From: Bradyrhizobium sp. CB1717
GTDB lineage: Bacteria > Pseudomonadota > Alphaproteobacteria > Rhizobiales > Xanthobacteraceae
Assembly (NCBI RefSeq): GCF_029714325.1
Contig: NZ_CP121666.1
Location: 868,001-932,000, forward strand
Length of the DNA: 64,000 nucleotides
Direction: 5' to 3'
Both the position numbers and the translations under genes were made by a program. The notes beneath the pieces were generated by a model. The model was given only the letters and a program-made list of their open reading frames with translations, was not told the origin of the DNA and searched no databases. Position 1 is the stretch's first letter. Each line of letters begins with the position of its first letter. This document shows, piece after piece, positions 25,619-34,765 of the stretch.

Positions 25619-26287
25619 TCAGGCGTCCTCGTCATAATAATCCGAGTCATCAATGGCGCCCGATGTCTCCAGCTCCGGCCGCCTGTAGCCGGTTCGACCG
25701 GCCGCACGCTCAAATGTCATCATCGTCGTGAAAACGATGGAATCCCCGCTGAACGGCTTATCCGGATCGTTCTCTCCATTGAGAGCGCCTGATACATTTG
25801 CCACGAGCACATCGTCTCCGACGTCGAGGCTTACTTTGTCGATATAAAGCTCGTCAAAAAAAGCGTTCGTCATAGCCATCTCACCCGAGAGAGCGTCCTC
25901 GATCATCATGGGATCCTCTTGAATGAAGGACACGTTGATATACTCCTCGAGATCTCGGGTGTACCAAACCTCACCTGAAAGGTAGCCGTTTGCACTGAGA
26001 AAGCTGGAGAGCCGCGACGCCAGTTCGTCAACGTTGGGTAGGCCTGTGGGAAGACCATTGAGCTGCTGCATGCGCTGATCCATTAAGCGCAGATCAGGTA
26101 TTAGGATCGCGGCTTCGTTCAAAGCAGAAAGCTGGTATGTGGGCTCGGCCCTTAAAGCCGCTGCGGTGCAATAGCCAAAATACGCAGCAACGATCTCGTG
26201 AGCGTGACCTGACCCAAGCTTGCTGCCGGTCAGATTGTTGAATGTCGTACGCAGAAAGTCTGCGCATTCCTTTTGGATTGAAGACAT
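25619..26287 (-). CDS. Hypothetical protein (222 aa)
   Basis: Not recognised. A soluble protein starting MSSIQKECADFLRTTFNNLTGSKLGSGHAHEIVAAYFGYC with an acidic tail rich in Asp and Tyr (IDDSDYYDEDA). The N-terminal segment resembles the heading of proteins that measure gene-cargo stress in islands only loosely, so no function is given. It stands alone on the minus strand after the ICE maintenance block. Confidence 0.55.
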   Translation of the reverse strand: MSSIQKECADFLRTTFNNLTGSKLGSGHAHEIVAAYFGYCTAAALRAEPTYQLSALNEAAILIPDLRLMDQRMQQLNGLPTGLPNVDELASRLSSFLSANGYLSGEVWYTRDLEEYINVSFIQEDPMMIEDALSGEMAMTNAFFDELYIDKVSLDVGDDVLVANVSGALNGENDPDKPFSGDSIVFTTMMTFERAAGRTGYRRPELETSGAIDDSDYYDEDA

Positions 26288-26582
26288 GGCAAATCCATTT
26301 CAGTCCGGCGTCTTAATGGCAGTCGCAAGCGCTTCATGACCACCGCGCGCCGGCAGAATGGTTGCCGTTGGGGTGTTCGATTGGGAAATCGAGATGCCGC
26401 CTTTTGGGTCGCTTGCAGCCCAGGCGATCGGCTCCTGATGCTCAATATGGTCCACTTTGTCAGCTGCACGCAACTGGATTTATGACGATTCCGTCGCCGC
26501 CGTTTGCTGCTATACTGCGTTCGCGCCGCGGTGGTGGTGGAAGGCGCGACCGTCAGACTTTCATCTCACGGAGCCCACCACC

Positions 26583-27023
26583 ATGATCACCTTGGGACCA
26601 CTGCTTGTTTTCCTCGTCATAGGGTTCTTCGCTTGGCTGCTCTTCACGCTTGCAGTCTTCGCGTTGCCAGTCTTCGCCGGCGTAACGATTGGTCTTTGGG
26701 CCTTCCACACGGGAGCCGGCTCTCTGGGCGGCATCGCTGTCGCCCTCGTGGCTGGCGCTGCAACCTTCGGCATCGGCCAGCTCGCGCTCGCCCTCGTGAC
26801 ATGGACTTGGCTCCGGCTCTTGGTCATCATCTTTTACGTCGCACCCGCCACCGTCGCCGGTTACAGCGCTACGCATGGAATTGCCCAGATGGCGATGTCT
26901 TCACCCACGTGGCAGACGGTTTTCGCTCTCGTCGGAGCCGTTGCCGTCAGCATCACAGCTTTCATCCGCTTCACTGGAATGGCCGCGGACGGACCAGCAA
27001 GACAGCGCTTGGCGCGGGGCTGA
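26583..27023 (+). CDS. Small hydrophobic membrane protein, intact copy
   Basis: A 146-residue protein with four to five predicted membrane spans and Gly/Ala-rich helices (LLVFLVIGFFAWLLFTLAVF; then ALPVFAGVTIGLWAFHTGAG). Spans continue to about residue 130, and the tail is basic. Function unknown. The ATG follows TCTCACGGAGCCCACCACC, with GGAG at good spacing. A frameshifted paralogue with the same upstream sequence is at 39479-39905, so the promoter and gene were duplicated together. Confidence 0.65.
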   Translation: MITLGPLLVFLVIGFFAWLLFTLAVFALPVFAGVTIGLWAFHTGAGSLGGIAVALVAGAATFGIGQLALALVTWTWLRLLVIIFYVAPATVAGYSATHGIAQMAMSSPTWQTVFALVGAVAVSITAFIRFTGMAADGPARQRLARG

Positions 27024-27058
27024 CATGTGTACTGGGGCGGCGGCGCGGTACGACCCAG

Positions 27059-27817
27059 TCACGACGGTTTCGAAGCTTCGCCGGCGATCGATGTGGACGC
27101 GGACACGATCAGCATCATCGGACGTTCTAGTTCTTCGGCCAATTGCGGCATCTGCTGGATCTGCTCGTGTGTCGGGGCAAACTCCTCGACCCGCCGAATT
27201 TGAAAGCCAGCGCCGATCAGCGTGTTCAGGGTAGTGCCCACCGTCCTGTGGTATTTCAGGACGTCCGGGGCGAACCAGTCCGTCCGACGTTCACCCTCGA
27301 CGGAATATCGATTGACCGGCCAAGTCTTGCGGCCCTCCTTATCGCTAATCCAGTGCGGATGTGCGGCTGCCATGAAGATCGGATGTTCAATCGTAAAGAC
27401 GAGATGACCGCAAGGAACCAGTGCCTTGCGGATCACATTCAAAAGGCGGCCGAAATCTTGAACATAGTGAAAAGCCAGCGAGCTGCAGGCGAGGTCGAAA
27501 GCCGACTCGGGTAGGTCCAGCGTCTCAAGATCGGCGATGCAGTACTTGATCGCGGCGTCCGTTGTGTCCGCCCTGGCCCGCTCGATCATGTTCTGCGACA
27601 AATCGAGACCAAGGACTGAGGCCGCTCCCTGCTCCCGCATCCAGCGCGAGGCCCAGCCGAAGCCACATCCGAGATCGACGACACGTTTTCCGTCCAGAGC
27701 AGGCAGCATGGCTCGGATCGCGGGCCATTCAGGGGCACCGTCCAACCCATGCACCTGTCTGGGCAACTTGCTGTAGCCAGCGAAGAAATCGGGATTGTCG
27801 TAGATATTCTGCGCCAT
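27059..27817 (-). CDS. Class I SAM-dependent methyltransferase
   Basis: A 252-residue methyltransferase of the Methyltransf_11/UbiE-like type. It has motif I RVVDLGCGFGWASRWM (residues about 45-60), LGLDLSQNMIERAR with the acidic ribose-binding residue, and post-motif FDLACSSLAFHYVQDF. The C-terminal segment with FAPDVLKYHRTVGTTLNTLIGAGFQI is shared by unclassified bacterial methyltransferases acting on small molecules. The substrate is unknown. It is flanked by unrelated orphan genes, so context gives no hint. Confidence 0.85.
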   Translation of the reverse strand: MAQNIYDNPDFFAGYSKLPRQVHGLDGAPEWPAIRAMLPALDGKRVVDLGCGFGWASRWMREQGAASVLGLDLSQNMIERARADTTDAAIKYCIADLETLDLPESAFDLACSSLAFHYVQDFGRLLNVIRKALVPCGHLVFTIEHPIFMAAAHPHWISDKEGRKTWPVNRYSVEGERRTDWFAPDVLKYHRTVGTTLNTLIGAGFQIRRVEEFAPTHEQIQQMPQLAEELERPMMLIVSASTSIAGEASKPS

Positions 27818-28395
27818 GTCTGCCTGCTATTCGGCTTTTCGCTCTGCGCTGTTCCAGACGATGCTTAGATATCCGAGCAGAGTTGTCGTGGTGGGCGGCG
27901 ACACGTCATGAGCCTACTCAAATCAAGCTGCACAAAGGCATCTTGAATCGGCGGACTTCTCGCGCTGGAAACGAAAAACCCCGGCATGAAAGCCGGGGCT
28001 CCCGTCATGCCACGGCCTACATGCGGCCGGGACAATCAGACGACACTTAGCACGGAGTTTTCGAAGAAAATGTGGCCTTCGCGGGCGTCGGTCTTAAACG
28101 TCGGAGTTTTCGTAAGCGCTTGTAGACCGTACAATGGATCACGCCGGGCACTTTGTTGCCTTCAGCGGTGTAGAAGCGTTGCACGCTGCGCCGAGAGGGC
28201 AAACAGCAGACCCACGAGGCGACGGTCATTTTGATCTGTTGAAGTCCCAAATCGCCTGTCAGAGACCTTTGTGCCTTTCTGACGAAATCAATGCTAGTTG
28301 GTCTCCGTCAAGGCAGTGATCCCGTCGGCACGAATCACGGACTGATCTGAGAGATTTTATTGCCAGCCATTGCTCTGCGTAAGGGGAGCCAAGCC
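27818..28395. other. Degenerate region with terminator hairpin
   Basis: No intact gene. On the minus strand, 28250-28030 reads as protein-like sequence only if the frame changes between about 28140 and 28110: SVQRFYTAEGNKVPG in one frame, then LQALTKTPTFKTDAREGHIF in another. This suggests a small broken gene. The hairpin at 27979-27998 lies 30-70 bp downstream of it on that strand. Confidence 0.35.
27979..27998 (-). terminator. Rho-independent terminator (minus strand)
   Basis: Stem CCCCGGC (27979-27985) and GCCGGGG (27992-27998) with a six-base loop. On the minus strand it is followed by a T run (complement of GAAAAA at 27973-27978), so it stops leftward transcription arriving from about 28250. 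Confidence 0.7.
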
Positions 28396-28565
28396 ATGCG
28401 CGTTCTCGCGGTATTATTTTCGTCCTCATGCGGCTGGCCAGTCCCGCTTACGCCTGGTGGGACATGGAAGTTGCCGCAATCGCTTACGGGCGGCTCGATG
28501 ATGCGTTGCGGCCGAACGTCGATGCCCTCATCAAACAGCATCCGGCGTATCCGTCTCAGGCCTGA
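28396..28565 (+). pseudogene. Fragment of an S1/P1-nuclease-like gene
   Basis: MRVLAVLFSSS is read from the ATG at 28396. The protein-like continuation ASPAYAWWDMEVAAIAYGRL...RPNVDALIKQHPAY is found one frame away, to the stop at 28563-28565. The AWW...VAAIAY start after a signal peptide resembles secreted S1/P1-type nucleases of rhizobia, in which the mature N-terminal Trp binds zinc. Only about 55 of an expected 270 or more residues remain, with a frameshift. Non-functional remnant. Confidence 0.4.
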
Positions 28566-28785
28566 TCGACTTTGAGAAGTCGTTCTGCGGCGATGTCTGG
28601 GCGGACCTTACTATTCTCATCTTCAAGACCTTTGCGTGTCACCGGCGGAGCCAACCGTCAAGCGACATCATGAACCTAGGTGGGGGAGTTCTTCATGACG
28701 CAAAGGGAGCAGTTCCGATGGCGTTTGACAGCTAAACGGGGAAGCGTTCAAATAAGTCGGACGTCGGTGACATCCTTTCCCTGAC

Positions 28786-28815
28786 TTGTCAGCTTCTCGA
28801 AAGGCGCCCCCTGCG
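28786..28815 (+). promoter_or_regulatory. tts box (TtsI-binding promoter element)
   Basis: The core TTGTCAGCTTCTCGAAAG (28786-28803) matches the rhizobial tts-box consensus GTCAGCTTnTCGAAAG without a mismatch in those 16 positions. The 3' half (GCGCCCCCTGCG) retains the CC but is weaker. TtsI activates type III secretion and effector genes in response to flavonoids and NodD. The box ends 38 bp before the ATG of the effector-like pseudogene at 28854, a normal spacing. Confidence 0.85.
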
Positions 28816-28853
28816 AAAATGAAGCCTGAACGTATCGAGTCGAGGGGCACAGG

Positions 28854-29766
28854 ATGAATATCGATCTACCGAACGCCACACAAGCGCCGCAACCGCCGGG
28901 TGATTTGAATGCACAAACCAGCTCACTAGCAGACCCTTCTGTGGATCAGGCGAACTTTGAGCGGCAACTTAGTGACTCGCGGCCAATCCTCCAAACGTGG
29001 GATTCAACTGCCGCTTCGAAATGTTCCAAGGTTGGATCCCCCTCGACCCTAACGAAGGAAATGTGAGAGCGCGTGCTATCCAGGAAGGCGAACGGTGCCC
29101 GGCCCTATCCTTTGTCAGGGGACGCGCCGAACTTGCCGTCTCGCTGGCCGGAGCAAACGTTGATACTCTGAAGAACGAGATCAGGCTGGCTGTGCGGCGA
29201 GTAGCACGGTGGCCAGCAACGATCGGCTCTTCGGCCGGCAGTGTCGATGGCGACCGCATTATCGACGACGTGTTGGCATCGTCATATCTGCGGCTGTACC
29301 GCTTTCAGAACGAGGCCATCGATTGCAAGCCGCGCCTAGATGAGGATGTGAGCGCCATCGAGCATGTGCGTTCCTTAGCGGATTTTCGTTGTCACGCTAG
29401 GCCCCATGTTTCTAAGTCTGCTATCTGTTCGGACGACGAGAGGGAGGACGAAATTGATATGGCGCGCCTCGGCGCATGGCACACGCGAGGCCTTACAGAT
29501 AGTGCTTTTGTGTCATTGTCCCAGGACCCCTCACGACTGCTTCTTTCAAAGGACCACAGTGAGCATGGCGCGCAGGCAATTGCAAAGAATGCTAAGGAGC
29601 TACACACCTACACGGTGCCGAGTGTTACCGCTTGGACAATCGAAAAATCAAAGGTATTCTAGAGCGCGGGCGTGCTCCCGGAGATAAGGAGTTGCTAGAT
29701 TGGGTGAGGGGAATGCCGTCTCAGGAGACTGAGGTCTTGTTTTTGGGCGGCAATCTGGGTGACTAG
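28854..29766 (+). pseudogene. Frameshifted, truncated type III effector-like gene
   Basis: Coding-like sequence starts at ATG 28854 after GAGGGG, with MNIDLPNATQAPQPPGDL, a Ser/Pro/Gln-rich N-terminus typical of secreted effectors. It changes frame near 28976-29048 and again near 29620, then continues as NRKIKGILERGRAPGDKELL to the stop at 29764. The middle has SSYLRLYRFQNE and GLTDSAFVSLSQDPS, loosely the Arg and S-x-S elements of ADP-ribosyltransferase folds (weak). The end coincides with the IS5-type fragment, so the 3' part may be lost. The tts box upstream supports an effector origin. Two shifts mean it is probably dead unless the sequence has errors. Confidence 0.6.
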
Positions 29767-30180
29767 TGGTTCATCCCAGTGATTTTGACGTTTTGATACC
29801 GAGCCATTCGAGGACGGGCAAGTTTTCGGGTGGCAGGAGAATCTCGATGCTCCTGGGCACACCGGGTTGACGACGAATGAATATGGCCGATAACGGGCTC
29901 GACAGCCGCGCGACGCTTCATCTCGCGGCGGATGGAAGCCGTGACGTGGCGGACCTGACCCGAGATCCAGACCCTGAACCGATGCGGGTGGTTGTGGCCG
30001 CGATACCCTTTGTCGACGTGGATGCGGCGAGTTTCCACGCCGGTGAGCTTCTCCATGTCGGCGATCACAGGGCCGAGCGTGTGCCCGTCGAAGGGATTGC
30101 CATGCAGTGCCTTGGCATGGAGCACGAACTGTCCGCCCTTCGGAGACGTCACGGGGGTGGCAATACTGACCTTGCAGCCG
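29763..30180 (-). pseudogene. IS5-type transposase, C-terminal piece
   Basis: Minus-strand sequence encodes the C-terminal part of an IS5-family (IS1182/ISL3-like size) DDE transposase: GCKVSIATPVTSPKGGQFVL, HTLGPVIADMEKLTGVE, and HVDKGYRGHNH with the second conserved Asp. The catalytic Glu region follows as EMKRRAAVEPVIGH. The frame stops exactly where the IS110-type end begins. The N-terminal piece is at 31603-32397, so the two are halves of one interrupted gene. Confidence 0.8.
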
Positions 30181-30230
30181 ATCTATGGACCACGCCCGCG
30201 TTGCAATCTATGGACCACGCCCGCGTTGCA
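30181..30230. repeat. 25-bp perfect tandem repeat at the IS110 end
   Basis: Two identical 25-bp units (30181-30205 and 30206-30230) each contain ATGGACCACGCCCGC, the terminal inverted repeat of the adjacent element. Its complement GCGGGCGTGGTCCAT is at 31588-31602. One end of the insertion sequence is therefore duplicated. Confidence 0.9.
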
Positions 30231-31602
30231 AGAGGAATCAACAAAAGGATGTAGCGGTCTGCGCCAATCTATCCGGCTTCAATTTGAGGCTTTCGCCTCG
30301 AGCCAATATGGATATCCGCCCACTCCTGTCCTCAATAACTCGACGGCCTCGACAAGGGGCCCATGGCTGCGAACCAGGCTTCAGAAGTGTCGGTGGAACC
30401 GTTTCTCCATTTGTCTTTTCCGTCTCGCAGACCTCGGCGGGATATTGTGCCCTTCCGATTGAGATCGTGAATCCTTCTTCCCTTCCCGGTCGTGTGTCTC
30501 AGGCGGTCTGGCCTAAGAAATTGGCGTCGTAGTCGCGGCCCTTTGCAAGCATGCTCCAGGCCATGCGCGCGAGTTTTGCGGCCAAGGCGACAACCAGTAC
30601 ATTCGAGTGGAGCCTCTTGGACGCTGCTTCCAACCAGGCTCCAAACCCGTGCCTGCACCAAGTCTGGCGCCTAAGAAGCACGGCTCGGGCCCCTTGAATG
30701 AAGAGCGTTCGCAGGTACCGATTGCCGCGCCTCGATATGCGGCCGAGAATGGTTCGATCGCCGGTCGAGAATTGTTTCGGTACCAGACCAAGCCATGCCG
30801 CAAAGTCGCGGCCCTTGCGAAAAGCATCGCCGGTCCCGATCGCGGCGAGCATCACGCTTGAGATGATCGGTCCGACGCCCGGAGCAGTCATCAGCCGATG
30901 ACAGTGTGCATCCTGCTCGGCGAGCTCGTTGATTTCTTTCGTAATTGATGTAACCCGTCGGTCGAGATAGCGCCAGTCCTCGGCCAAGTCCTGAACGAGC
31001 TGAACTACTCGAGGCGACAGGTTATCTGAGAGCATCGAGAGAAGCTGAGGAAGCGCCAATCGGAGTGCTGCCGCTCCCTGCCGAACCGGCAGCCCTCGCT
31101 CGAGTAGAAAGCCCCGGATTTGATTGATGACCGCTGTTCGCTGCGTCACCAATCGACTACGAACTCTGTGGAGCGCCTGCAAATCGAGCTGCTCGGTCGA
31201 TTTCAATGGGACGAATCGCATTGTCGGGCGCTGAACGGCTTCGGCAATTGCTTCAGCGTCACGGAAGTCATTCTTGTGACCCTTGAGGTACGGCTTCACA
31301 TATTGTGCTGGCAAGAGCCGGACTTGATGACCTAATTTTTCGAGCCTCCGACCGATGTGGTGTGCTCCTGCACAAGCCTCCATTCCGATCAGGCAGGACG
31401 GAACATTGGCCAGCGACTGCTCCAGCTGATTTCTCGATCGCTTCTTGCGTAGGACGATTGCTCCCATAGCATCGAACCCCACCACATGGAATGTGTTTTT
31501 CCCTAGATCGATGCCGATCGTAACAATGTTTGTAGCGGACATGGCTTGTGCTCCTTCTCTTGCCGGGGGGTCATGTTGCCGCTGAGAGCGGGCGTGGTCC
31601 AT
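30185..31602 (-). mobile_element. IS110/IS1111-type insertion sequence inside an IS5-type element
   Basis: A perfect 15-bp inverted repeat (ATGGACCACGCCCGC at 30185-30199 or 30210-30224; complement at 31588-31602) bounds the transposase gene 30499-31542. Terminal inverted repeats plus a DEDD transposase fit the IS1111 subgroup of IS110. The insertion splits the IS5-type transposase between the codons for APYE and GCKVS. The roughly 270 bp between the left end and the transposase stop is non-coding, as is usual for IS110 elements, which carry a guide (bridge) RNA in such flanks. Confidence 0.8.
30499..31542 (-). CDS. IS110-family transposase (DEDD)
   Basis: A 347-residue intact transposase. 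The N-terminal RuvC-like domain has GIDLGKNTFHVVG (first Asp), GMEACAGAHH (Glu), and KNDFRDAEAIAEA (Asp pair). The C-terminal transposase_20 domain has APGVGPIISSVMLAAIG, FAAWLGLVPKQFSTGD, and GRISRRGNRYLRTLF with the conserved Ser/Arg segment. The inner ATG at 31542 is preceded by GGAGCACAAGCC. The gene appears complete, so the element may still be mobile. Confidence 0.92.
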   Translation of the reverse strand: MSATNIVTIGIDLGKNTFHVVGFDAMGAIVLRKKRSRNQLEQSLANVPSCLIGMEACAGAHHIGRRLEKLGHQVRLLPAQYVKPYLKGHKNDFRDAEAIAEAVQRPTMRFVPLKSTEQLDLQALHRVRSRLVTQRTAVINQIRGFLLERGLPVRQGAAALRLALPQLLSMLSDNLSPRVVQLVQDLAEDWRYLDRRVTSITKEINELAEQDAHCHRLMTAPGVGPIISSVMLAAIGTGDAFRKGRDFAAWLGLVPKQFSTGDRTILGRISRRGNRYLRTLFIQGARAVLLRRQTWCRHGFGAWLEAASKRLHSNVLVVALAAKLARMAWSMLAKGRDYDANFLGQTA

Positions 31603-32397
31603 GCCATTAATTCGTAAGGCGCGCGGGCTTTCCCCTTGCCGATGCACTCGACCTCAGGGGCATGTAACGCATAGACCTTCGGACCGCGCTGATGCTGATC
31701 CTGGCTGCGCACCTGCTGCGCTAAACCGAGCAGCGGACCGAAGCGAGCTTCCAGCACCGCATCGCCATCAATCTTGCGGCGGATGTCGCGGATGATCCGG
31801 CCAAGCCGTGTCCGCAGGAACTTGAGCTGCCGCCGGGCGCGTTTGAACTGGTGGGCGTGGGTATAGCGGCCGACCATGATGGCGGCGCGTTTGGCCGGGC
31901 GCAGATAGCTCTGGCGCAGCGGCACCCGATTGCGCTTGGCGAGCCCGACGAGCTTGGTGATTGCTCGATGCAGCAGCCGCGCGTCGGTCGGATGTGCAAC
32001 CGCCTTGGGCTGCACTGTGGTATGACGACCACCCGTTCCAGGTCCTTGGGGCCGATCGCGCCAGTCTTGTGCGCCACCGACAGACTTTCCTGGATCAGCG
32101 CGACGAGCTGCTCGTCGCCGAGCCGCTGGCGCCAGCGTGTCATCGACGATCGATCGAACGGCAGACGGTGGCAGAAGCTCAATCGCCGCAGAAGTATTGG
32201 TAATAGGGGTTCTCGATCCAGCGAGCGCACAGCACCTCATCTGACAGGTTGTGCATGTGCTTCAAAATGAACAGGCCGGCGACTAGCCGCGTCGGCAGGC
32301 TAGGCTGCCCCGACCCTGCTTGGCACACCGAACTAAAGCGTTCATCCAGGATGTTCCAGTCGATCAACGTCGCCAACCGCACCAGCGGGTGACCCAT
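31603..32397 (-). pseudogene. IS5-type transposase, N-terminal piece with frameshifts
   Basis: Starting near 32397 the minus strand reads MGHPLVRLATLIDWNILDER, then LVAGLFILKHMHNLSDE and ENPYYQYFCG. It shifts frame to LSFCHRLPFDRSSMTRWRQR, then to TTVQPKAVAHPTDARLLHRA, ending at APYEL where the IS110-type element begins. At least two frameshifts make it inactive. The protein belongs to the same transposase as the C-terminal piece at 29763-30180. The outer end of the element is probably near 32445. Confidence 0.75.
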
Positions 32398-32445
32398 GTC
32401 GATGATTTGATCGAGGGCCGGAAGCAGCAGGTCCTTCTGCGATCA

Positions 32446-32982
32446 TCCCGCGGTTTGCTCATCGCCTTCCCCAATGCCGACGACCCGCGGTCAGGGACTC
32501 ACGAATCGCTCAAAAGCAAAATCCAAAAACGCAGGAGAGCGTGGTCCAACACACCGCTTTCCTGCAAAATCCAACACTATATCAACACCGCTTCTGCTTA
32601 TTTCTCAGGCCTACTCTTCACGAACGACTCATTCAACGAAGGACTCGCAGTGCGCATGCTGTCTCCTGCTTGGATTGCCAGCGGACCGGGCCTTCCAGAG
32701 AAGTGTCCGAATTCACGAGAGCTTTCTTACGCGCCGCCTGATGCAATAAACAGTTGCGAGACAACTAGCGTAACGGAAGCCGCTCGCTAATTCGTCCACT
32801 CATATCATACCAATCCTCCACCTGGCAGATCTAAACTGCACCTCGATGGACCGATCACGAACTATCGCTCCGTGCGTCGCCCTCTTCTGCGCGCCTCCCT
32901 CTCTCTTGGTGGCGCCCGCGCCACAAATGGAGCACATCACGTTGTTTCAGCCTGTCATGAAGCTGATCCAAAGCGCACAAGC
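32446..32982. other. Gene-free stretch
   Basis: Between the IS remnant and the GNAT gene no ORF has coding quality. The sequence is moderately AT-rich. No repeat or RNA gene recognised. Confidence 0.4.
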
Positions 32983-33537
32983 TTACTTGCTCAAGTGGAG
33001 AGCTTCGCCCTCCACGGCCAGCCGCTTCTCGTAGAAGATAACTGCATATCCGTGCAGCGTCCCTTCCCTGCGGCGAACATAGTCCGCGGTCTCATAAAGT
33101 CTTTGAGCACCTAGTTGAATCATTGTCGTATCCAGCACGATCCGCTTGAACCCAGCAGCAACGGCCCTCGATTCCAACTCACGAAGAAGCCTCCTTCCGA
33201 ACCCTCGTCGTCGAAAGGCCGGATCGACGCGCATACGCGTCAGCTGTGCGACATCAGCATCGACAGGCTTCAGTCCCCCCATGGCGACGAGACGCGAACC
33301 AATATGGGCAAGTAAGAAGTCACCGCCCGAACTGATGTATACCTCCCCGATATTGCGCAAGTCATCTTCCCAAGCCCCTTCAGGGCCGCGCGCGCCACCC
33401 TCCTCCGATGCGGCTCTATCCAGATGCCATACATCATCGGCATCTCCTGACTCGAACCGACGAAAGATCACCTCGTCTTGAGACGTCGACATCGGCTGCC
33501 AACTGGCCTCGACGGCCTCCGTCTCTTCCGCCATCAA
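32983..33537 (-). CDS. GNAT-family N-acetyltransferase
   Basis: A 184-residue protein. The GNAT fold is seen from about residue 20: IFRRFESGDADDVWHLDR, VAQLTRMRVDPAFRRRGFGR with the acetyl-CoA pyrophosphate-binding RRxGxG loop, then LLRELESRAVAAGFKRIVLD and LYETADYVRRREG. It probably acetylates an amine on a small molecule. It is the last gene of a leftward three-gene run with the PrnB-like and radical-SAM genes; the gap to the upstream stop is 25 bp. The substrate could be the product of those enzymes (inference). Confidence 0.85.
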   Translation of the reverse strand: MMAEETEAVEASWQPMSTSQDEVIFRRFESGDADDVWHLDRAASEEGGARGPEGAWEDDLRNIGEVYISSGGDFLLAHIGSRLVAMGGLKPVDADVAQLTRMRVDPAFRRRGFGRRLLRELESRAVAAGFKRIVLDTTMIQLGAQRLYETADYVRRREGTLHGYAVIFYEKRLAVEGEALHLSK

Positions 33538-33562
33538 CTTTTCTCCTACGCAAATAGCACCC

Positions 33563-34765
33563 TCAGGCTTGCTGAGCCGCCGTCGTCAACAGTCTCTGCA
33601 AAAGGACAGCGTCGATACTTTCCGATGCCTCAACTCCGACAACCGGTCGACCGGGCTCGACCGTATACTTCAAAGCCGTACTATGGTGCATCAGCGTAAA
33701 CCGATCCAGCGCACCAACACAGGATGCCCGCAGCATCCGGATTTCACTGTTGCCGTGCTCTATGACGGGCGAAAGGGTTGCAAACCGAGGGAAATCCGCT
33801 TTTCCTTCTAGCCAATCTGGCTTGAGCCACGCATCTTTCTTGTCCGGCGATAACCAGCGGAACACCTCATGAATGTACGCTTGAGGGTAGTACTCGGACA
33901 GCCGATATACATCCGAAAAAAATTGCGGTTTCTGGAGGAACAGCTCTTCGCCGATCAGCAGTACTGAGGCAGCCACAATGCGGGCAGAGAATCTGCCGCT
34001 CGGGCCGAGCTTATCCTTGTAAGGATTCTTTCCGTAGAACACGCGGAATTGGCCAAATAGATCCGGCGACATATGTTCATAAAAGCGAGTCAGGACATAA
34101 TTCGCCGTCTCAAGGTGCTTCATGCACAGCGCGAGACATTGACGCGCGTCAGCGCCAGCCACATCTCGCAACGCGAGTAGAGCGTCGATTGCAAACTGCA
34201 ATTCGTTTTCGATGAGTTGATGGCCCAAGCAAAAATCTCGTTCCTCGACGCCGGCCGCTCCAAGGCAGTATACACGCGGATCGGTCTGTACCGGATTCGT
34301 AAGTATCATATCCTCATAGGAGAGGACCTCGATGCCAGGCTGCCGCTGGCGGGATAAGCGGGCAAGACGGTTTAGCGCCTCACCCACCGTCAATTCGGCA
34401 TCCCCGGGATGGAGGCCGGCAAACGCGGAGATCTGATAAGCACAATTGGTGAGATATTGGATGTCTGTCTTGGCAATCTCGAACTCGGAGTGCGGCAGCC
34501 CCCGCAACTGCGCATCATAGTCTGTGTCCGCCACAATCGCGCTGATACTGCGACCGAGGGCCCTAACCGCTTCATCCGGCCGCTCACTGGATTTGATTTC
34601 CGCAATCTCGTGTGGCAGTTCATCGACGACAAAATTGCTGAACCGCCCAAGCGGTCGTTTTCGTTGTCGACGATCAATGCGATCGGCCGCATGAGAAAAT
34701 ATGTCTTCGCGGTTGCGAGGCGGTTCTTGGGCGGAAAGGGAAATGCTGGCGACCATATCAAGCAC
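33563..34765 (-). CDS. PrnB-like (IDO/TDO superfamily) candidate
   Basis: About 400 residues, mostly helical, with no signal peptide. The segment FRVFYGKNPYKDKLGPSGRF followed by ARIVAASVLLIGEEL fits the GPxG...LLxGxxL pattern I associate with the PrnB/DUF1864 branch of heme-dependent indole dioxygenase-like proteins; this is a weak match. MHHSTALKYTVEPGRPVVG near residue 365 offers His residues for heme binding. Start: GTG at 34765 directly abuts the radical-SAM stop, or ATG at 34756 with AGGTGAG upstream. The family converts tryptophan or indole derivatives; here that is a hypothesis only. Confidence 0.4.
   Translation of the reverse strand: MLDMVASISLSAQEPPRNREDIFSHAADRIDRRQRKRPLGRFSNFVVDELPHEIAEIKSSERPDEAVRALGRSISAIVADTDYDAQLRGLPHSEFEIAKTDIQYLTNCAYQISAFAGLHPGDAELTVGEALNRLARLSRQRQPGIEVLSYEDMILTNPVQTDPRVYCLGAAGVEERDFCLGHQLIENELQFAIDALLALRDVAGADARQCLALCMKHLETANYVLTRFYEHMSPDLFGQFRVFYGKNPYKDKLGPSGRFSARIVAASVLLIGEELFLQKPQFFSDVYRLSEYYPQAYIHEVFRWLSPDKKDAWLKPDWLEGKADFPRFATLSPVIEHGNSEIRMLRASCVGALDRFTLMHHSTALKYTVEPGRPVVGVEASESIDAVLLQRLLTTAAQQA

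Noticed and set aside
28854..29063. Separate intact 70-residue gene
   Set aside because: Good start and tts box, but coding-like sequence continues in the next frame, so a frameshifted larger gene is more likely.
29877..30462. Plus-strand frames across the IS5/IS110 junction
   Set aside because: Antisense to recognised transposase sequence and to IS end repeats.
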